A DNA stretch of 46,977 bases from Bacteroidales bacterium (GCA_030524805.1 JAUNFY010000019.1:1-46977), one strand, 5' to 3'; shown: positions 1 through 10,280, counted from the first letter of the stretch. Numbers and translations are program-made. Notes: generated by a model not told the origin, from the letters alone.

Positions 1-2
1 AA

Positions 3-2435
3 CCTAAGCCGGAACCAAAGCCCGAGCCCAAGCAGGAACCGAAACAGGAACCCAAGCCCGAACCGGCTGAAAAGCAGGAATCCAAGCCCGAGCAAAAGCC
101 CCTGCCCAAGAAAGAGGGCAAGAAAACTCCCGAGGTGGAGGTAGAGGAAGTGAACGGCGTATACCGCGTGAAGAGCAACGCCGAAGGCCCCAAGATCAAG
201 GTCCTGGGCACGATCGACCTCGACACCCTCAACCAGAACACGCGGCCTAAGAAAAAGAGCCGCAGCGAACGCAATCGCAGCGCCCAAGGTGGCGCCGCCA
301 ACGGACAGGCAGGCAGTGGCGACCGCCGTCGCCGCAACCGCATCGGCAAAGAGAAGGTAGACATCGACAAGGTGGCTGCACACGGCACCAACCAGCGCCC
401 CGAAAAGCAGGGCAAAGGCAACGGTGGCGGCCAGGGCGGCAACCAGCAGGGTGGCCAGAACCGTGGCGAACGCAACCGCAACAAAGGGCCCAAGGGGGGC
501 GACAAGAACCGCCAGCAACAGCAGCACCAGGGCGTGAGCGCCGAAGACGTGCAGAAGCAGGTGAAGGAAACACTCGCGCGCCTCACCAACAAGACGACCA
601 AGAAGGCCGTGAAGTGGAGAAAGGAAAAGCGCGATGAATTCCACAACCGCGAGGAAGCTGCCGCAGCAGCGGCTGCCGCAGAAAGCAAGGTACTGAAGCT
701 GACCGAGTTTGTGACAGCCAACGACCTTGCGCAGATGATGGACGTGCCCGTCAACAACGTCATCGCCACCTGCATGAACCTCGGCGTGATGGTGTCGATC
801 AACCAGCGTCTGGACGCCGAGACCATCAACATTGTGGCCGAGGAATTCGGCTTCACCACCGAATATGTGAGCGCTGAAGTGACCAACGCCATCGCCACGG
901 AAGAAGACTCGGAAGAAGATCTCGTGGCGCGTCCGCCGATCGTGACCGTGATGGGCCACGTAGACCACGGCAAGACATCGCTTCTCGACTATATCCGCAA
1001 CGCCAACGTGATAGCCGGCGAGGCCGGCGGCATCACGCAGCACATCGGCGCCTACAACGTGAAGCTGGCCGACGGACGCCACATCACCTTCCTCGACACC
1101 CCGGGCCATGAGGCCTTCACCGCGATGCGTGCGCGCGGCGCGAAGATCACCGACCTTGCCATCATCATCGTGGCAGCCGACGACGACGTGATGCCGCAGA
1201 CCATCGAGGCCATCAACCACGCCACTGCAGCGGGCGTGCCCATGGTGTTTGCCATCAACAAGATCGACAAGCCCACGGCCAACCCCGACAAAATCAAGGA
1301 GCAGCTGGCGGGCATGAACTATCTGATCGAAGACTGGGGCGGCAAATACCAGAGCCAGGACATCTCCGCCAAGAAAGGCATCGGAGTCGACGAACTCATG
1401 GAGAAAGTGCTTCTCGAAGCCGAGATGCTCGACCTCAAGGCCAACCCCAACCGCAGGGCCATCGGCTCGATCATCGAGTCGTCGCTCGACAAGGGTCGCG
1501 GCTACGTGGCGACAGTGATGGTGCAGAACGGCACACTGCGCGTGGGCGACGTGATCCTTGCCGGAACACACTATGGCAAGATCAAGGCAATGTTCAACGA
1601 ACGCAACCAGCGCGTGAAAGAGGCCGGCCCCTCCACCCCCGTGCTCGTGCTCGGCCTCAACGGAGCACCTGCCGCCGGCGACACCTTCAACGTGATGGAG
1701 ACCGAGCAGGAGGCACGCGAGATAGCATCGAAGCGCGAGCAGCTGCAGCGTGAGCTCGGCCTGCGCACCACCAAGCGCCTCGGCCTCGAGGAACTCGGCC
1801 GCCGCCGCGCCCTCAACGACTTCCACGAGCTCAACCTCGTGGTGAAGGGCGACGTGGATGGCTCCATCGAGGCACTTTCCGACTCGCTCATCAAGCTTTC
1901 CACTCCGGAGATCCAGGTCAACGTGCTCCACAAGGGCGTGGGCGCCATCTCGGAGAGCGATGTGACGCTGGCCGCCGCATCCGACGCCATCATCATCGGC
2001 TTCCAGGTGCGTCCCTCGGGCGCAGCCAAGAAAGAAGCTGAGAAGGAAGGAGTCGAGATACGCCTCTACTCGGTGATCTACAAGGCCATCGAGGAAGTGA
2101 AGCAGGCTATGGAAGGCCTTCTCGCACCGGAAATCAAGGAAGAGATCACCGGCACGGCCGAAGTGCTCCAGACCTACCACATCTCGAAAGTGGGCACGAT
2201 CGCGGGCGCCATCGTTCGCGACGGCAAGATCAAGAGCCGCAGCCATGTGCGCGTGATACGCGACGGCATCGTGGTCTACACCGGCGAACTCGGCTCGCTG
2301 AAGCGCTTCAAAGACGACGTGAAGGAAGTGGTGAGCGGCTACGACTGCGGACTCTCCGTGGCGGGCTACAACGACATCCGCGAAGGCGACCTGATCGAAG
2401 GCTACGAAGAAGTGGAAGTGAAGAAGAAGTTATGA
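3..2435 (+). CDS. infB: Translation initiation factor IF-2 (5' end outside window)
   Basis: IF-2 is the GTPase that brings fMet-tRNA to the 30S subunit and promotes subunit joining. The frame is open from base 3, so the gene is cut by the window edge; the GTG at 135 is internal. Visible in order: a low-complexity Lys/Pro/Glu stretch (3-134), a basic Gln/Asn/Gly-rich linker, an IF2_N helical segment (about 690-890), then the G domain with GHVDHGKT (G1, about 955-978), DTPGHEAF (G3), NKID (G4) and SAK (G5), followed by the beta-barrel and C-terminal fMet-tRNA domains. The stop overlaps folK by 4 bp (ATGA), so the two are probably translationally coupled. Long charged N-terminal extensions are usual in Bacteroidales IF-2. 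Identification is secure. Confidence 0.98.
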   Translation, partial: PKPEPKPEPKQEPKQEPKPEPAEKQESKPEQKPLPKKEGKKTPEVEVEEVNGVYRVKSNAEGPKIKVLGTIDLDTLNQNTRPKKKSRSERNRSAQGGAANGQAGSGDRRRRNRIGKEKVDIDKVAAHGTNQRPEKQGKGNGGGQGGNQQGGQNRGERNRNKGPKGGDKNRQQQQHQGVSAEDVQKQVKETLARLTNKTTKKAVKWRKEKRDEFHNREEAAAAAAAAESKVLKLTEFVTANDLAQMMDVPVNNVIATCMNLGVMVSINQRLDAETINIVAEEFGFTTEYVSAEVTNAIATEEDSEEDLVARPPIVTVMGHVDHGKTSLLDYIRNANVIAGEAGGITQHIGAYNVKLADGRHITFLDTPGHEAFTAMRARGAKITDLAIIIVAADDDVMPQTIEAINHATAAGVPMVFAINKIDKPTANPDKIKEQLAGMNYLIEDWGGKYQSQDISAKKGIGVDELMEKVLLEAEMLDLKANPNRRAIGSIIESSLDKGRGYVATVMVQNGTLRVGDVILAGTHYGKIKAMFNERNQRVKEAGPSTPVLVLGLNGAPAAGDTFNVMETEQEAREIASKREQLQRELGLRTTKRLGLEELGRRRALNDFHELNLVVKGDVDGSIEALSDSLIKLSTPEIQVNVLHKGVGAISESDVTLAAASDAIIIGFQVRPSGAAKKEAEKEGVEIRLYSVIYKAIEEVKQAMEGLLAPEIKEEITGTAEVLQTYHISKVGTIAGAIVRDGKIKSRSHVRVIRDGIVVYTGELGSLKRFKDDVKEVVSGYDCGLSVAGYNDIREGDLIEGYEEVEVKKKL

Positions 2436-2896
2436 AATATTATCTGAACCTCGGCAGCAACCTCGGCAACAGGTTGCTGCATCTCACCCGCGCCATGAAG
2501 GCGATCGGCGAGGAGTTCGGACCATACGCGACAAGCCATAAGGTGGAGTCGGACCCGTGGGGGTTCGATTCCACCAATCGTTTTGTCAACATTGGTCTGG
2601 CAATCACGAGCGACCTTGAGCCGGAGGAAGTGCTGGCACGGCTGCAGGAGATAGAGAAACGTCTTTCGCCCCGAAGCCACCGCCGATGGGACGGAAGCTA
2701 CAACGACCGCGAGATCGACATCGACATAATGGCCACCGACGGCGGAGCCTATCATTCGGAAAACCTCGACATTCCCCACCGGCATCTGGCCAAAAGGGAA
2801 TTTTTCCTGAAGCCTCTCGCCGAGCTGGCACCGGAATGGACCGACCCCGCTACGGGAAAGACAATAACCGAACTACTGGAAAGTCCGGAATCATAA
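2432..2896 (+). CDS. folK: HPPK: 6-hydroxymethyl-dihydropterin pyrophosphokinase
   Basis: A 154-residue protein of the FolK family, which moves pyrophosphate from ATP to 6-hydroxymethyl-dihydropterin in folate synthesis. Family marks are the opening [10 protein letters not shown], the substrate-loop region with DPWGF and FVNIGL, and the acidic metal-binding signature DREIDIDIM followed by [16 protein letters not shown]. It is a stand-alone HPPK without a fused DHNA or DHPS domain. The ATG overlaps the infB stop by 4 bp; nudC follows after 31 bp. Confidence 0.96.
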   Translation: MKYYLNLGSNLGNRLLHLTRAMKAIGEEFGPYATSHKVESDPWGFDSTNRFVNIGLAITSDLEPEEVLARLQEIEKRLSPRSHRRWDGSYNDREIDIDIMATDGGAYHSENLDIPHRHLAKREFFLKPLAELAPEWTDPATGKTITELLESPES

Positions 2897-2927
2897 GTGT
2901 CTCGAATAAATGGTTTAATCTAAGAAA

Positions 2928-3587
2928 ATGTCTGGAATCATAATAAGAAACGGGCGCGTGGCGCTGCGCGGCAACGATTTCGCCACTGATGAGGCCTGTG
3001 CAGAATGGGTGGAGCTGCGCGAATCGTGGCAGCGTCTGGGCGACGAGAAATGGCAGCAGGCCGCCAAACAGCAGGAACTGCTCAACTTCAGGGCTGCCAA
3101 CCGATTCTGCGGCGTATGCGGCGGGAAGATGGCCGACAGCACGCCCATCTCGCTCCGCTGCGGCGCGTGCGGGCGTGAGATATGGCCTGCGCTGTCGCCG
3201 GCCATTGTGGTGCTCGTGAGCCGCGACGGAGGGCACGAGGCACTGCTGGTGCACGCCGCAAACTTCAAGCGCCCGGGAGTGCATGCGCTCGTGGCCGGAT
3301 TTGTGGAGACGGGCGAGACGCTCGAGCAGTGCGTGGCCCGCGAGATAATGGAAGAGACATCGCTTGAAGTGACCGACATACAATATGCCGGAAGCCAGAG
3401 CTGGCCTTTTCCGGGGCAGATGATGATAGGGTTCACGGCTAAATACAAGAGCGGAGAACTGAATGCCGCCGACGGGGAACTGACGTCGCTCGGATGGTTC
3501 AGTCGCGACAACCTGCCGGAACTCCCCTCTCCCCCCTCGCTCTCGCGCCGCATCATCGACCGCTGGATTGCGGGAGAGTTGGATTAA
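2928..3587 (+). CDS. nudC: NADH pyrophosphatase / NAD-cap hydrolase (Nudix)
   Basis: A 219-residue NudC-type Nudix hydrolase. The family cleaves NAD(H) to NMN(H) and AMP and removes NAD caps from RNA. Visible marks: a four-cysteine zinc ribbon (FCGVCGGKM ... CGACGREIWP, about residues 62-86), a complete Nudix box GFVETGETLEQC-x4-EIMEETS (about 124-146), and the NudC-specific SQSWPFPGQMM motif just after it. It is somewhat shorter than E. coli NudC because the N-terminal domain is reduced. The ATG at 2928 lies 31 bp after folK, so the three genes probably share a transcript. Confidence 0.95.
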   Translation: MSGIIIRNGRVALRGNDFATDEACAEWVELRESWQRLGDEKWQQAAKQQELLNFRAANRFCGVCGGKMADSTPISLRCGACGREIWPALSPAIVVLVSRDGGHEALLVHAANFKRPGVHALVAGFVETGETLEQCVAREIMEETSLEVTDIQYAGSQSWPFPGQMMIGFTAKYKSGELNAADGELTSLGWFSRDNLPELPSPPSLSRRIIDRWIAGELD

Positions 3588-3678
3588 GGCGCCCACAAGA
3601 ATCAAACAACATAAATGTGCTTCAAGTAACTTACGAAAATTAAGTAACATAAATCTACGATTAACAAAATATTTTTAC

Positions 3679-3686
3679 TATATTTG
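3679..3686 (+). promoter_or_regulatory. Putative -7 box (TATATTTG)
   Basis: The AT-rich 164-bp gap after nudC holds a TATATTTG match to the Bacteroidetes TAnnTTTG element, 66 bp before the lipoprotein ATG. I do not see a TTG at the expected upstream distance, so the call is moderate. Confidence 0.45.
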
Positions 3687-3751
3687 CAACATCAATATAG
3701 ACAACGACTTTTGCATACAGACAACAATATTTGCTTTTTCACCAACAATAC

Positions 3752-4519
3752 ATGAAGATGAAAAAACTATTCAATGCTTTTCTAATCATTGTGGCCACCG
3801 GGATAGCGCTCGCCACAGCCGGATGCAACTTTCCGGGCTCATCATCAGACGACGATGATGACGACTATCCCGACTACCCCGACAATCCCGACTACTGCTA
3901 CGTGAGCAGCGGCTACTTCAACCACATCTCAGGGCAGAACTGGGAAGTGCAACTCGACTATCAGGCAGATGCCGAAGTGATCGACCTCGGAGTGAAAGTG
4001 ATGCGTGATTCAGAGGAATTAAGGAGAGTCTCGGCCAACCGACCCGAAGGTGGGTATTCCACGGTAGGACAGACCATGCTGGTCTTCGGCTGGAACAAGG
4101 GCGAAGAGGGTAGCAAGCTCATCCCTTACGTAGCCACATCGGCCGGAGTGACCGAAGGATGGGAGATAAACTTGCCTTTCGGAGTGGTCATCAACTCAAT
4201 GAGAATCGAGCTGACCGGCGATTTCGCCTTCGATGTGGTGCTCGACATGTTCTGCGACTGCAACATCCCCGACCAGATGAGCAAATTAGCACTCTACGAC
4301 CAGAACAACAAAGAAGTGTTCAACTCATGGATATGGAGTATGGGATTTGACGGCAAAGAGATGCGCTATCCGCTCAGCGGAATGCCCATCATGCCCAATA
4401 CCACATACCGGGCTGTGATGACAGTCGGTACCGAATTCAACAGCGACAGCGCTGAGTGCCAATTCACCACCCCCTCGCGCAAACCCAACCAGGGCGACAA
4501 CAATCCTCCCCAACAATAA
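3752..4519 (+). CDS. Surface-exposed lipoprotein, function unknown
   Basis: A 255-residue protein. The ATG at 3752 is chosen because it starts a clean type II signal peptide (MKMKKLF, a hydrophobic core, then lipobox ATAG before Cys); a longer TTG-initiated reading adds nothing sensible. Shortly after the lipidated Cys comes Ser3 then Asp6, the acidic Ser/Asp pattern that acts as a lipoprotein surface-export signal in Bacteroidetes. The rest looks all-beta and I do not recognise a family. Only 11 bp separates it from the next gene, so the two secreted products are probably made together. Confidence 0.8.
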   Translation: MKMKKLFNAFLIIVATGIALATAGCNFPGSSSDDDDDDYPDYPDNPDYCYVSSGYFNHISGQNWEVQLDYQADAEVIDLGVKVMRDSEELRRVSANRPEGGYSTVGQTMLVFGWNKGEEGSKLIPYVATSAGVTEGWEINLPFGVVINSMRIELTGDFAFDVVLDMFCDCNIPDQMSKLALYDQNNKEVFNSWIWSMGFDGKEMRYPLSGMPIMPNTTYRAVMTVGTEFNSDSAECQFTTPSRKPNQGDNNPPQQ

Positions 4520-4530
4520 CCGACCGACAC

Positions 4531-7500
4531 ATGAAAACCAAAATATTCATCACACTTCTTATGCTGGCAGCTGGCTTCCTGAATGTATTTGCACAGGATG
4601 AGCCGGCTAAGACCATGGCACCCACATTCTACGTGATATCGTCTGACACAGATCAGATGACAATGAGTATTGAATGCAGTGATGCCGACGCCACAATCTA
4701 TTACACACTCGACGGCAGCATCCCGACCCATTCCAGTACCGAATACTCCGGCTTCTTGAAAATCACACGGAATCTGACAATCAAAGCCATTGCATGGACC
4801 GCAGCAGGTGGAGATTCAGACCTTTCTGTTTATAACGTAGAATATCTTGCAACTCCGATGCCGGAATTTTCATACGACTTGAATTATGTCAGCATAACCA
4901 ACAGACTGGAAGGCACTACCACCAGATATACGCTTGACGAAACCGACCCGAGGACAAGCGCGACAGCCATCACATACGACGGAAATCCCGTACTGCTGAC
5001 CGGCGACTGCACAATCATGGCGTATTCCTCCAAGGAAGGTCTGAAAAATTCTCAGATAAGCGTAGGGACATTCTATTTCACGCGCACCCAGGTGCCATAC
5101 ATCAGTATCGAGGCAAACTTTGTAAGTATGGAATGTCAGGATGCCGGAGCCACGATATATTACACTCTCGATGGATCCACTCCCACACACGACAGCAATA
5201 TCTACAACGGACGCTTCAAGATCGAGCGCAACGCCAACGTTAAAGCCATAGCCTGGACCGAATGGGGCGGTGACTCCGAAGTCAGCACGTATGAAGTAAC
5301 ATGGTTTGTAACTCCGTTGCCGGAATTTTCACAGGAATTGAATAGCGTCAGGATAACGAACAGTATGGAGGGCACTACCACCAGATATACGCTCGACGAG
5401 TCCGACCCGAAGACAAGCGCTACGGCCATCACATACGACGGCAATCCTATCCGACTCACCCATGACTGCACCATCTTGGCCTATTCCTTCAAAGAAGGGC
5501 TGAACGATTCCGGTATTAATACATTATTATTCTCTTTCACACACACTCAGGAGCCATATATCAATATAGCGGCAGGCTTAGTAAGTATGGAATGCCCGGA
5601 TGCCGGAGCCACGATATATTACACTCTCGATGGAACCACTCCCACACACGACAGCAATCTCTACACCTCCCCATTCAAGATCGAGCATAACGTGACAGTG
5701 AAAGCCATAGCCTGGACCGAATGGGGCGGCGACTCCGAAGTGAGCACAACCGAAGTAAGCGAGTTTTGCGTTCCGATGCCGGAATTCTCACAGGAATTGA
5801 ATAGCGTAAGGATAACGAACAGTATGGAGGGCACTACCACCAGATATACGCTCGACGATTCCGACCCGAAGACAAGCGCGACCGCCATCACATACGACGG
5901 CAATCCTATCCGGCCCACCAAAGACTGCACAATAATGGCCTATTCCTTCAAAGAAGGGCTGAACGATTCCGCGGTCAACATCTGGTACTTTTATTTCACG
6001 CGTACACAGATGCCGAACATCAATTTCGAGTCTGACATAGTGAGTTTGGAATGCCAGGATGCCGAAGCCACGATATACTACACCCTTGACGGGTCCATTC
6101 CCTCGCACGACAGCAATGTCTACACCACTCCTTTCAAGATCGGGCACAACGTGACCGTGAAAGCCATGGCCTGGACCGAATGGGGTGGCGACTCCGAAGT
6201 GAATACGTATGAGGTAAACCTGTTTGAAACCCCGATGCCGGAATTTACTCAGGAATTCAACAGCGTCAGGATAACTAACAGCATGGAAGGCACGACAACC
6301 AGATATACGCTCGACGAGTCCGACCCGAAGACAAGCGCGACTGCCATCACATACGACGGCAATCCTATCCGGCTTACCAAAGACTGCACAATAATGGCCT
6401 ATTCCTTCAAAGAAGGGCTGAACGATTCCGGAGTCAACATCTGGAACTTTTATTTCACGCGTACGCAGATGCCTAACATCGGCACCGAGGCAAATTTTGT
6501 AACCATCGATTGCCCGGACGCCGTAGCCACCATATATTACACTATCGACGGATCAACCCCCTCGCACGACAGCAATATCTACTCATCTCCTTTCAAGACC
6601 GAACAGAACCTGACTGTAAAAGCCATGGCCTGGACCGAATGGGGAGGCGACTCCGAAGTGAGTACGTATGAAGTAAACTGGTTTTACGTTCCGGCGCCTG
6701 AACTGGAACAGGTAGGCGACAACAAGTACATCTTTACAAATTCAATGGAGGGAGCCGCAACGAAATATACCCTCGACGGCTCCAACCCGAAGACCAACCC
6801 GTCGGCGATCGTATTCGACGGCAATCCTTTCGGAATCACTCAGGATGTCACAGTATACGCTTACTCTTACAAAGAAAACTTCACCGATTCGCCGGTAGTG
6901 GAATTCTCACTGACAGCCAAATGTGCAGCACCCGTAGTGTCAGACTACGACGGTCACATTGTGACCCTGTCCTGTCCTGAACCCGGAGCCACCATCTACT
7001 ATTACGACAACTACTCCGGCAAGTTGAAGAAATATACAGAGCCATTCGCCCTCCACAGTATCAATCCGTTTGAATTCTATGCTGTGGTCGAACGTAGTGG
7101 CATCAGCGAATCCGACCGTGTGTATTATGAACCTGAATACTTCAGCGATTCAGAATCAGTTCAGCTCCGCAAGCCGGGATTGGCAGCGAAAGCCATGGAA
7201 TGGCAGCCCGAGAATAACTCCGCCAACCTGACGGTGAAAACCTACGATGAAAACTGGGCACCTTTTGCCCTCGACAACAGCGACTTCGGCTACATCCGCA
7301 GCAAGGCCGGGCTCAAACATCTCGACTTGACGGAAACCGCCAACACCACGCTTCCCGACGGCGCATTCCAGAACATGCAACTCATATCGCTGACTTTGCC
7401 GTCGACGCTGACCGACTACGGAAAGAACACGCTCTCCGGATGCAACAGCCTGTTGAGCGTGACATTCCTCGCCGACTCGCCCCTGCCGGCAAATCTGCTC

Positions 7501-8436
7501 GACAGCAAGACTCCGAATCCCAACATGATGCTCTTCGTGGAGAAAAAGGCCAACGCCGACCTTTTGCCTGCGGGCAGCTGCAACGTGCTGGCAAAATACG
7601 GCAGCGGATATCGCGCCGACAACGTTTCGCTGACGCATGGATATCCGTTCTACTACAACCAGAACTTCCACGCAGTGGCGATATCCTATTCCCGCGACTT
7701 CAACAAGACAACTCCTCTCGGAGGCTGCGCGGGCTGGGAAGGAATCTGCATTCCCTTCGAGGTGGAAAGCATAAGATTCGGCGAGAAGGAACTGAAACCA
7801 TTCGGATACTGGAGCGATGACGACGTCCTCAACTTCTGGCTCTACAGCTATGAGCAGAACATCTGGAGCCAGACATCATACATATTTGCAAACCGCGCGT
7901 ATCTGATATCGATGCCCAACAACGAGAACTATCTCGAAGGCTACAGCATCAGCGGCACGGTGACCTTCTCCGCATCCAACAAAGACTTATATCCTAATGA
8001 CTATGACCCCAACGGGAATTCCCAGCTTAAGGCAAACTACGCTGAGATGGAAGCATCGGACGACGTGATGACCCTCAACGACTACAGCTACATGGCCGAT
8101 GGCAACCTGTATGAACCGGGAAGCGTGTTTGTGGCCGGAGAGCGCGGAGCGAAACCTTTCGAGGCATATATACTCAACGAAAACGGTGCCCGCTACATGA
8201 AGGTGTTCGACGGCGCAAGCGCCGATGAGATACCGGCAGCGCAAGGCTTCAACGTATGGACCGAGGGTAACGAACTCTGCATCGTCTCCTCGATCGACGT
8301 GAGAGTGAGAATCTTCGACACCACGGGACGCCTCGTGCGTATAGCCGAGGTGCGACATGGCGAGACATGCCGCGTGCAGGGCCTGACAGCGGGTATCTAC
8401 ATCGCAGGCAACCGCAAGATCTATGTGAGGAAGTAA
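4531..8436 (+). CDS. Large secreted repeat protein: chitobiase/hexosaminidase C-terminal-like repeats, BspA LRR, sorting-type tail
   Basis: A 1301-residue protein. The ATG at 4531 gives a signal peptide (MKTKIFITLL...VFAQ), and upstream readings would overlap the lipoprotein gene. From about residue 38 to 803 it holds five near-identical 153-residue units. Each unit carries two beta modules of the CHB_HEX_C type: one marked by ATIYYTLDGS..PTHDS and KAIAWTEWGGDS, the other by TRYTLDESDPKTSATAI and DCTIMAYSFKEG. A degenerate sixth half-unit follows. Around residues 926-983 is a BspA-like LRR_5 segment (LPDGAFQNM, LTLPSTLTDYG). The last roughly 50 residues (VRIFDTTGRLV...LTAGIYIAG...) resemble a Bacteroidetes C-terminal sorting domain. 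No catalytic domain is visible; a cell-surface adhesin or glycan-binding role is inference. Convergent with the next gene. Confidence 0.88.
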   Translation: MKTKIFITLLMLAAGFLNVFAQDEPAKTMAPTFYVISSDTDQMTMSIECSDADATIYYTLDGSIPTHSSTEYSGFLKITRNLTIKAIAWTAAGGDSDLSVYNVEYLATPMPEFSYDLNYVSITNRLEGTTTRYTLDETDPRTSATAITYDGNPVLLTGDCTIMAYSSKEGLKNSQISVGTFYFTRTQVPYISIEANFVSMECQDAGATIYYTLDGSTPTHDSNIYNGRFKIERNANVKAIAWTEWGGDSEVSTYEVTWFVTPLPEFSQELNSVRITNSMEGTTTRYTLDESDPKTSATAITYDGNPIRLTHDCTILAYSFKEGLNDSGINTLLFSFTHTQEPYINIAAGLVSMECPDAGATIYYTLDGTTPTHDSNLYTSPFKIEHNVTVKAIAWTEWGGDSEVSTTEVSEFCVPMPEFSQELNSVRITNSMEGTTTRYTLDDSDPKTSATAITYDGNPIRPTKDCTIMAYSFKEGLNDSAVNIWYFYFTRTQMPNINFESDIVSLECQDAEATIYYTLDGSIPSHDSNVYTTPFKIGHNVTVKAMAWTEWGGDSEVNTYEVNLFETPMPEFTQEFNSVRITNSMEGTTTRYTLDESDPKTSATAITYDGNPIRLTKDCTIMAYSFKEGLNDSGVNIWNFYFTRTQMPNIGTEANFVTIDCPDAVATIYYTIDGSTPSHDSNIYSSPFKTEQNLTVKAMAWTEWGGDSEVSTYEVNWFYVPAPELEQVGDNKYIFTNSMEGAATKYTLDGSNPKTNPSAIVFDGNPFGITQDVTVYAYSYKENFTDSPVVEFSLTAKCAAPVVSDYDGHIVTLSCPEPGATIYYYDNYSGKLKKYTEPFALHSINPFEFYAVVERSGISESDRVYYEPEYFSDSESVQLRKPGLAAKAMEWQPENNSANLTVKTYDENWAPFALDNSDFGYIRSKAGLKHLDLTETANTTLPDGAFQNMQLISLTLPSTLTDYGKNTLSGCNSLLSVTFLADSPLPANLLDSKTPNPNMMLFVEKKANADLLPAGSCNVLAKYGSGYRADNVSLTHGYPFYYNQNFHAVAISYSRDFNKTTPLGGCAGWEGICIPFEVESIRFGEKELKPFGYWSDDDVLNFWLYSYEQNIWSQTSYIFANRAYLISMPNNENYLEGYSISGTVTFSASNKDLYPNDYDPNGNSQLKANYAEMEASDDVMTLNDYSYMADGNLYEPGSVFVAGERGAKPFEAYILNENGARYMKVFDGASADEIPAAQGFNVWTEGNELCIVSSIDVRVRIFDTTGRLVRIAEVRHGETCRVQGLTAGIYIAGNRKIYVRK
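4646..6940 (+). repeat. Five tandem 459-bp in-frame repeats
   Basis: The anchor element (atgcc then ggagcc or a near variant) recurs at 4682, 5141, 5600, 6059 and 6518, exactly 459 bp (153 codons) apart each time. Units 2-4 are the most alike, with long identical DNA stretches; units 1 and 5 are more diverged. The boundaries chosen are one arbitrary phase of the repeat. Confidence 0.92.
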
Positions 8437-8440
8437 AATT

Positions 8441-8473
8441 TTACCGCTTCGGTAAGATTTATCGAAGCGGTAA
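8441..8473. terminator. Bidirectional hairpin terminator
   Basis: An 11-bp perfect stem TTACCGCTTCG / CGAAGCGGTAA with an 11-nt loop lies between two convergent genes. It is flanked by AAAATT on the left and GTTTTC on the right, as expected of a terminator serving both strands. Confidence 0.85.
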
Positions 8474-8513
8474 GTTTTCAGAGAGAATGCAGGGTTTTAC
8501 TTAAATGTAAATT

Positions 8514-10280
8514 CTACTGATTGAAATAGTCTCCGCGGATTATCAGGTCGGAGACTTGGAAAGCAGCGTCGAGGGTGTCGAGAGTCGCCTTCGACGCTTC
8601 TCCATATATATTGCCGTTGGCATCGCGCGAGCCCACCACCGCCGGATTGAAAGCCGAGGGAGCCAGCCCGGCATATCCGGCGTTGCAGCCGAGGATGTCG
8701 AGGGCGGCAGGGAAAAGATTCACCTGTCCGACCGTTCTTGATATGCGGCCCGTCTGCGGCGCTGTAGCGGTGAGATGCGTATTGAGGGCCATGAACATGG
8801 CGGGCGGTGTGGAATCGTCGGACGAGGCCACTCCCTGGCTATGGTCGGAAGCAATAAAGACCAGCGTGTTGGCGGGCAATGACCTCAGGAACTCCCCTAT
8901 ATAGAAGTCGGTATGATGGCAGACGTTTGCATAGTCTTTTTCCATCCGGCTCAAACCGGGAGCATCGGCTACCGCCTGCGGCATTTCCCAACCCTCTTCC
9001 TTGAAGGGAATGTGCATCGAAATGGTCATGAGGGTCATGAAGAATGGTTGCCGGGCAGTCTTGACGATGTCGGCCGCCTGGCGGAACATCGCTCCGTCGC
9101 GTCCGAGGATGGCGGGGTCGTAGCGGTCGCTGCGGTCGCCAATGACCAACGGGTCGCCCAACCCGAAATTGCGGAGTGTGTTGCCTTCATTCCAGCACAC
9201 CCCCTCATCGGCGAGCAGGAGATATTTGTGATGGCGCGGCATCACGTCGGCGAGGGAGGGGAACTTGTTGACACTGCCATACGAAATGGAATATGCCACC
9301 TTGTCGGGAGGAAGCAGACCGGTGAGGAGCAGCAGATGACCGTCGGACGAGCTGGAAGCCTTGATCTGGCTCACCACATTATCGAAAAGCACGGTGTCGC
9401 CGATGCGCGCGAGAGAATCGAGCACCGGCATCACGGGCAGGCCGCCAATCCGGGTGCCGAGCATCTCGGCATTGAGCGATTCCACGATGATGTAGACCAC
9501 ATTTATCGAATCAAGCGTCGCCAGATCATCAGGATTACCCTGGCGCCGGTAGCGGCCGATGAAGGCGTCTATATCGCTCCGCTGCGATTGGTCGAGATCT
9601 ACCGAGCTTGTGAGCAGTCCGACGGTATCGAACAGGTAGCGCACGCCGTAATAGGCGGGGCCATTGTAGGTGTAGAGCCGTTTCTGCCCGGTGTAGCCTC
9701 CGAAGAAATGGTCGCGGAACTCAACCGCGAGAGTGCGTGGCGAGACGGCATTGTTCCATGCAAATGTGGTTTTCAGGTAGGCAGCCTGTCCGGCCAAGCC
9801 CACCACGAGCGAGGCGCAGAAAAGCAAAAATCTGCGGCGCCATGCGAGGGCGGGCAACTGCCTGACGCGCAGCAGCCGATAGGCCACTGTAGCCAAAGCC
9901 GGAATAATGAGAAAGCATATATCAGTCCATCGCAGAAGCGAGGCGCCATACTCCATGAGATTGCCGTCGACATTCCCACCCATCGTGATGGCCGCAGGCG
10001 GTATCAGATCGCCCCAAAAACGGAAATAGGCAAGATTGGCAACACTCCATATCGAAGCGGCCCAAAGAGCGGCCACGGCAATCCATCGCCATTTGGGAGA
10101 AAGCAGCCAATAGAGAGCGAGCATCAGGGCGACATCGCCCACCGCCTTTACAGCTGTGCCGGCAAAATTAGTGTAACTTATATCGAAGCCTGACTTCAGC
10201 AGCATCCACTGCGCGAGGGCGGCAATGAATAGCAGACAATAGAACAATATGTTGTCGCGACGGGAAGCAGAACGGTTCAT
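8514..10280 (-). CDS. LtaS-like membrane phospho-/sulfo-transferase (alkaline phosphatase superfamily)
   Basis: A 588-residue protein with about five N-terminal membrane helices (roughly residues 11-28, 45-60, 66-86, 119-136, 150-168), then an extracytoplasmic sulfatase-fold domain. Expected metal and active-site positions are visible: Glu267 in VVYIIVESLN, a Ser-rich nucleophile loop SSSSDG at 309-314, Trp363-Asn364, His423 in SMHIPF, and Asp479-His480 in IASDHSQG. The layout matches lipoteichoic-acid-synthase-like enzymes, but the nucleophile position appears to be Ser rather than Thr. In Bacteroidetes such proteins probably transfer a phospho-head group from a membrane lipid to an envelope glycan or lipid; the substrate is unknown. 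It lies 84 bp downstream of the DUF4230 pair, so it may share their transcript. Confidence 0.87.
   Translation of the reverse strand: MNRSASRRDNILFYCLLFIAALAQWMLLKSGFDISYTNFAGTAVKAVGDVALMLALYWLLSPKWRWIAVAALWAASIWSVANLAYFRFWGDLIPPAAITMGGNVDGNLMEYGASLLRWTDICFLIIPALATVAYRLLRVRQLPALAWRRRFLLFCASLVVGLAGQAAYLKTTFAWNNAVSPRTLAVEFRDHFFGGYTGQKRLYTYNGPAYYGVRYLFDTVGLLTSSVDLDQSQRSDIDAFIGRYRRQGNPDDLATLDSINVVYIIVESLNAEMLGTRIGGLPVMPVLDSLARIGDTVLFDNVVSQIKASSSSDGHLLLLTGLLPPDKVAYSISYGSVNKFPSLADVMPRHHKYLLLADEGVCWNEGNTLRNFGLGDPLVIGDRSDRYDPAILGRDGAMFRQAADIVKTARQPFFMTLMTISMHIPFKEEGWEMPQAVADAPGLSRMEKDYANVCHHTDFYIGEFLRSLPANTLVFIASDHSQGVASSDDSTPPAMFMALNTHLTATAPQTGRISRTVGQVNLFPAALDILGCNAGYAGLAPSAFNPAVVGSRDANGNIYGEASKATLDTLDAAFQVSDLIIRGDYFNQ

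Noticed and set aside
135-137. GTG at 135 as the infB start
   Set aside because: The same frame is open and IF-2-like (Lys/Pro/Glu-rich) back to base 3, so the true start is outside the window.
4646-6940. Regular repeats considered as a CRISPR array
   Set aside because: Units are 459 bp, in frame and coding, with no short repeat-spacer structure; no cas genes.
8913-10193. A 426-codon + strand frame
   Set aside because: Antisense shadow of the LtaS-like gene, whose motifs are unambiguous.
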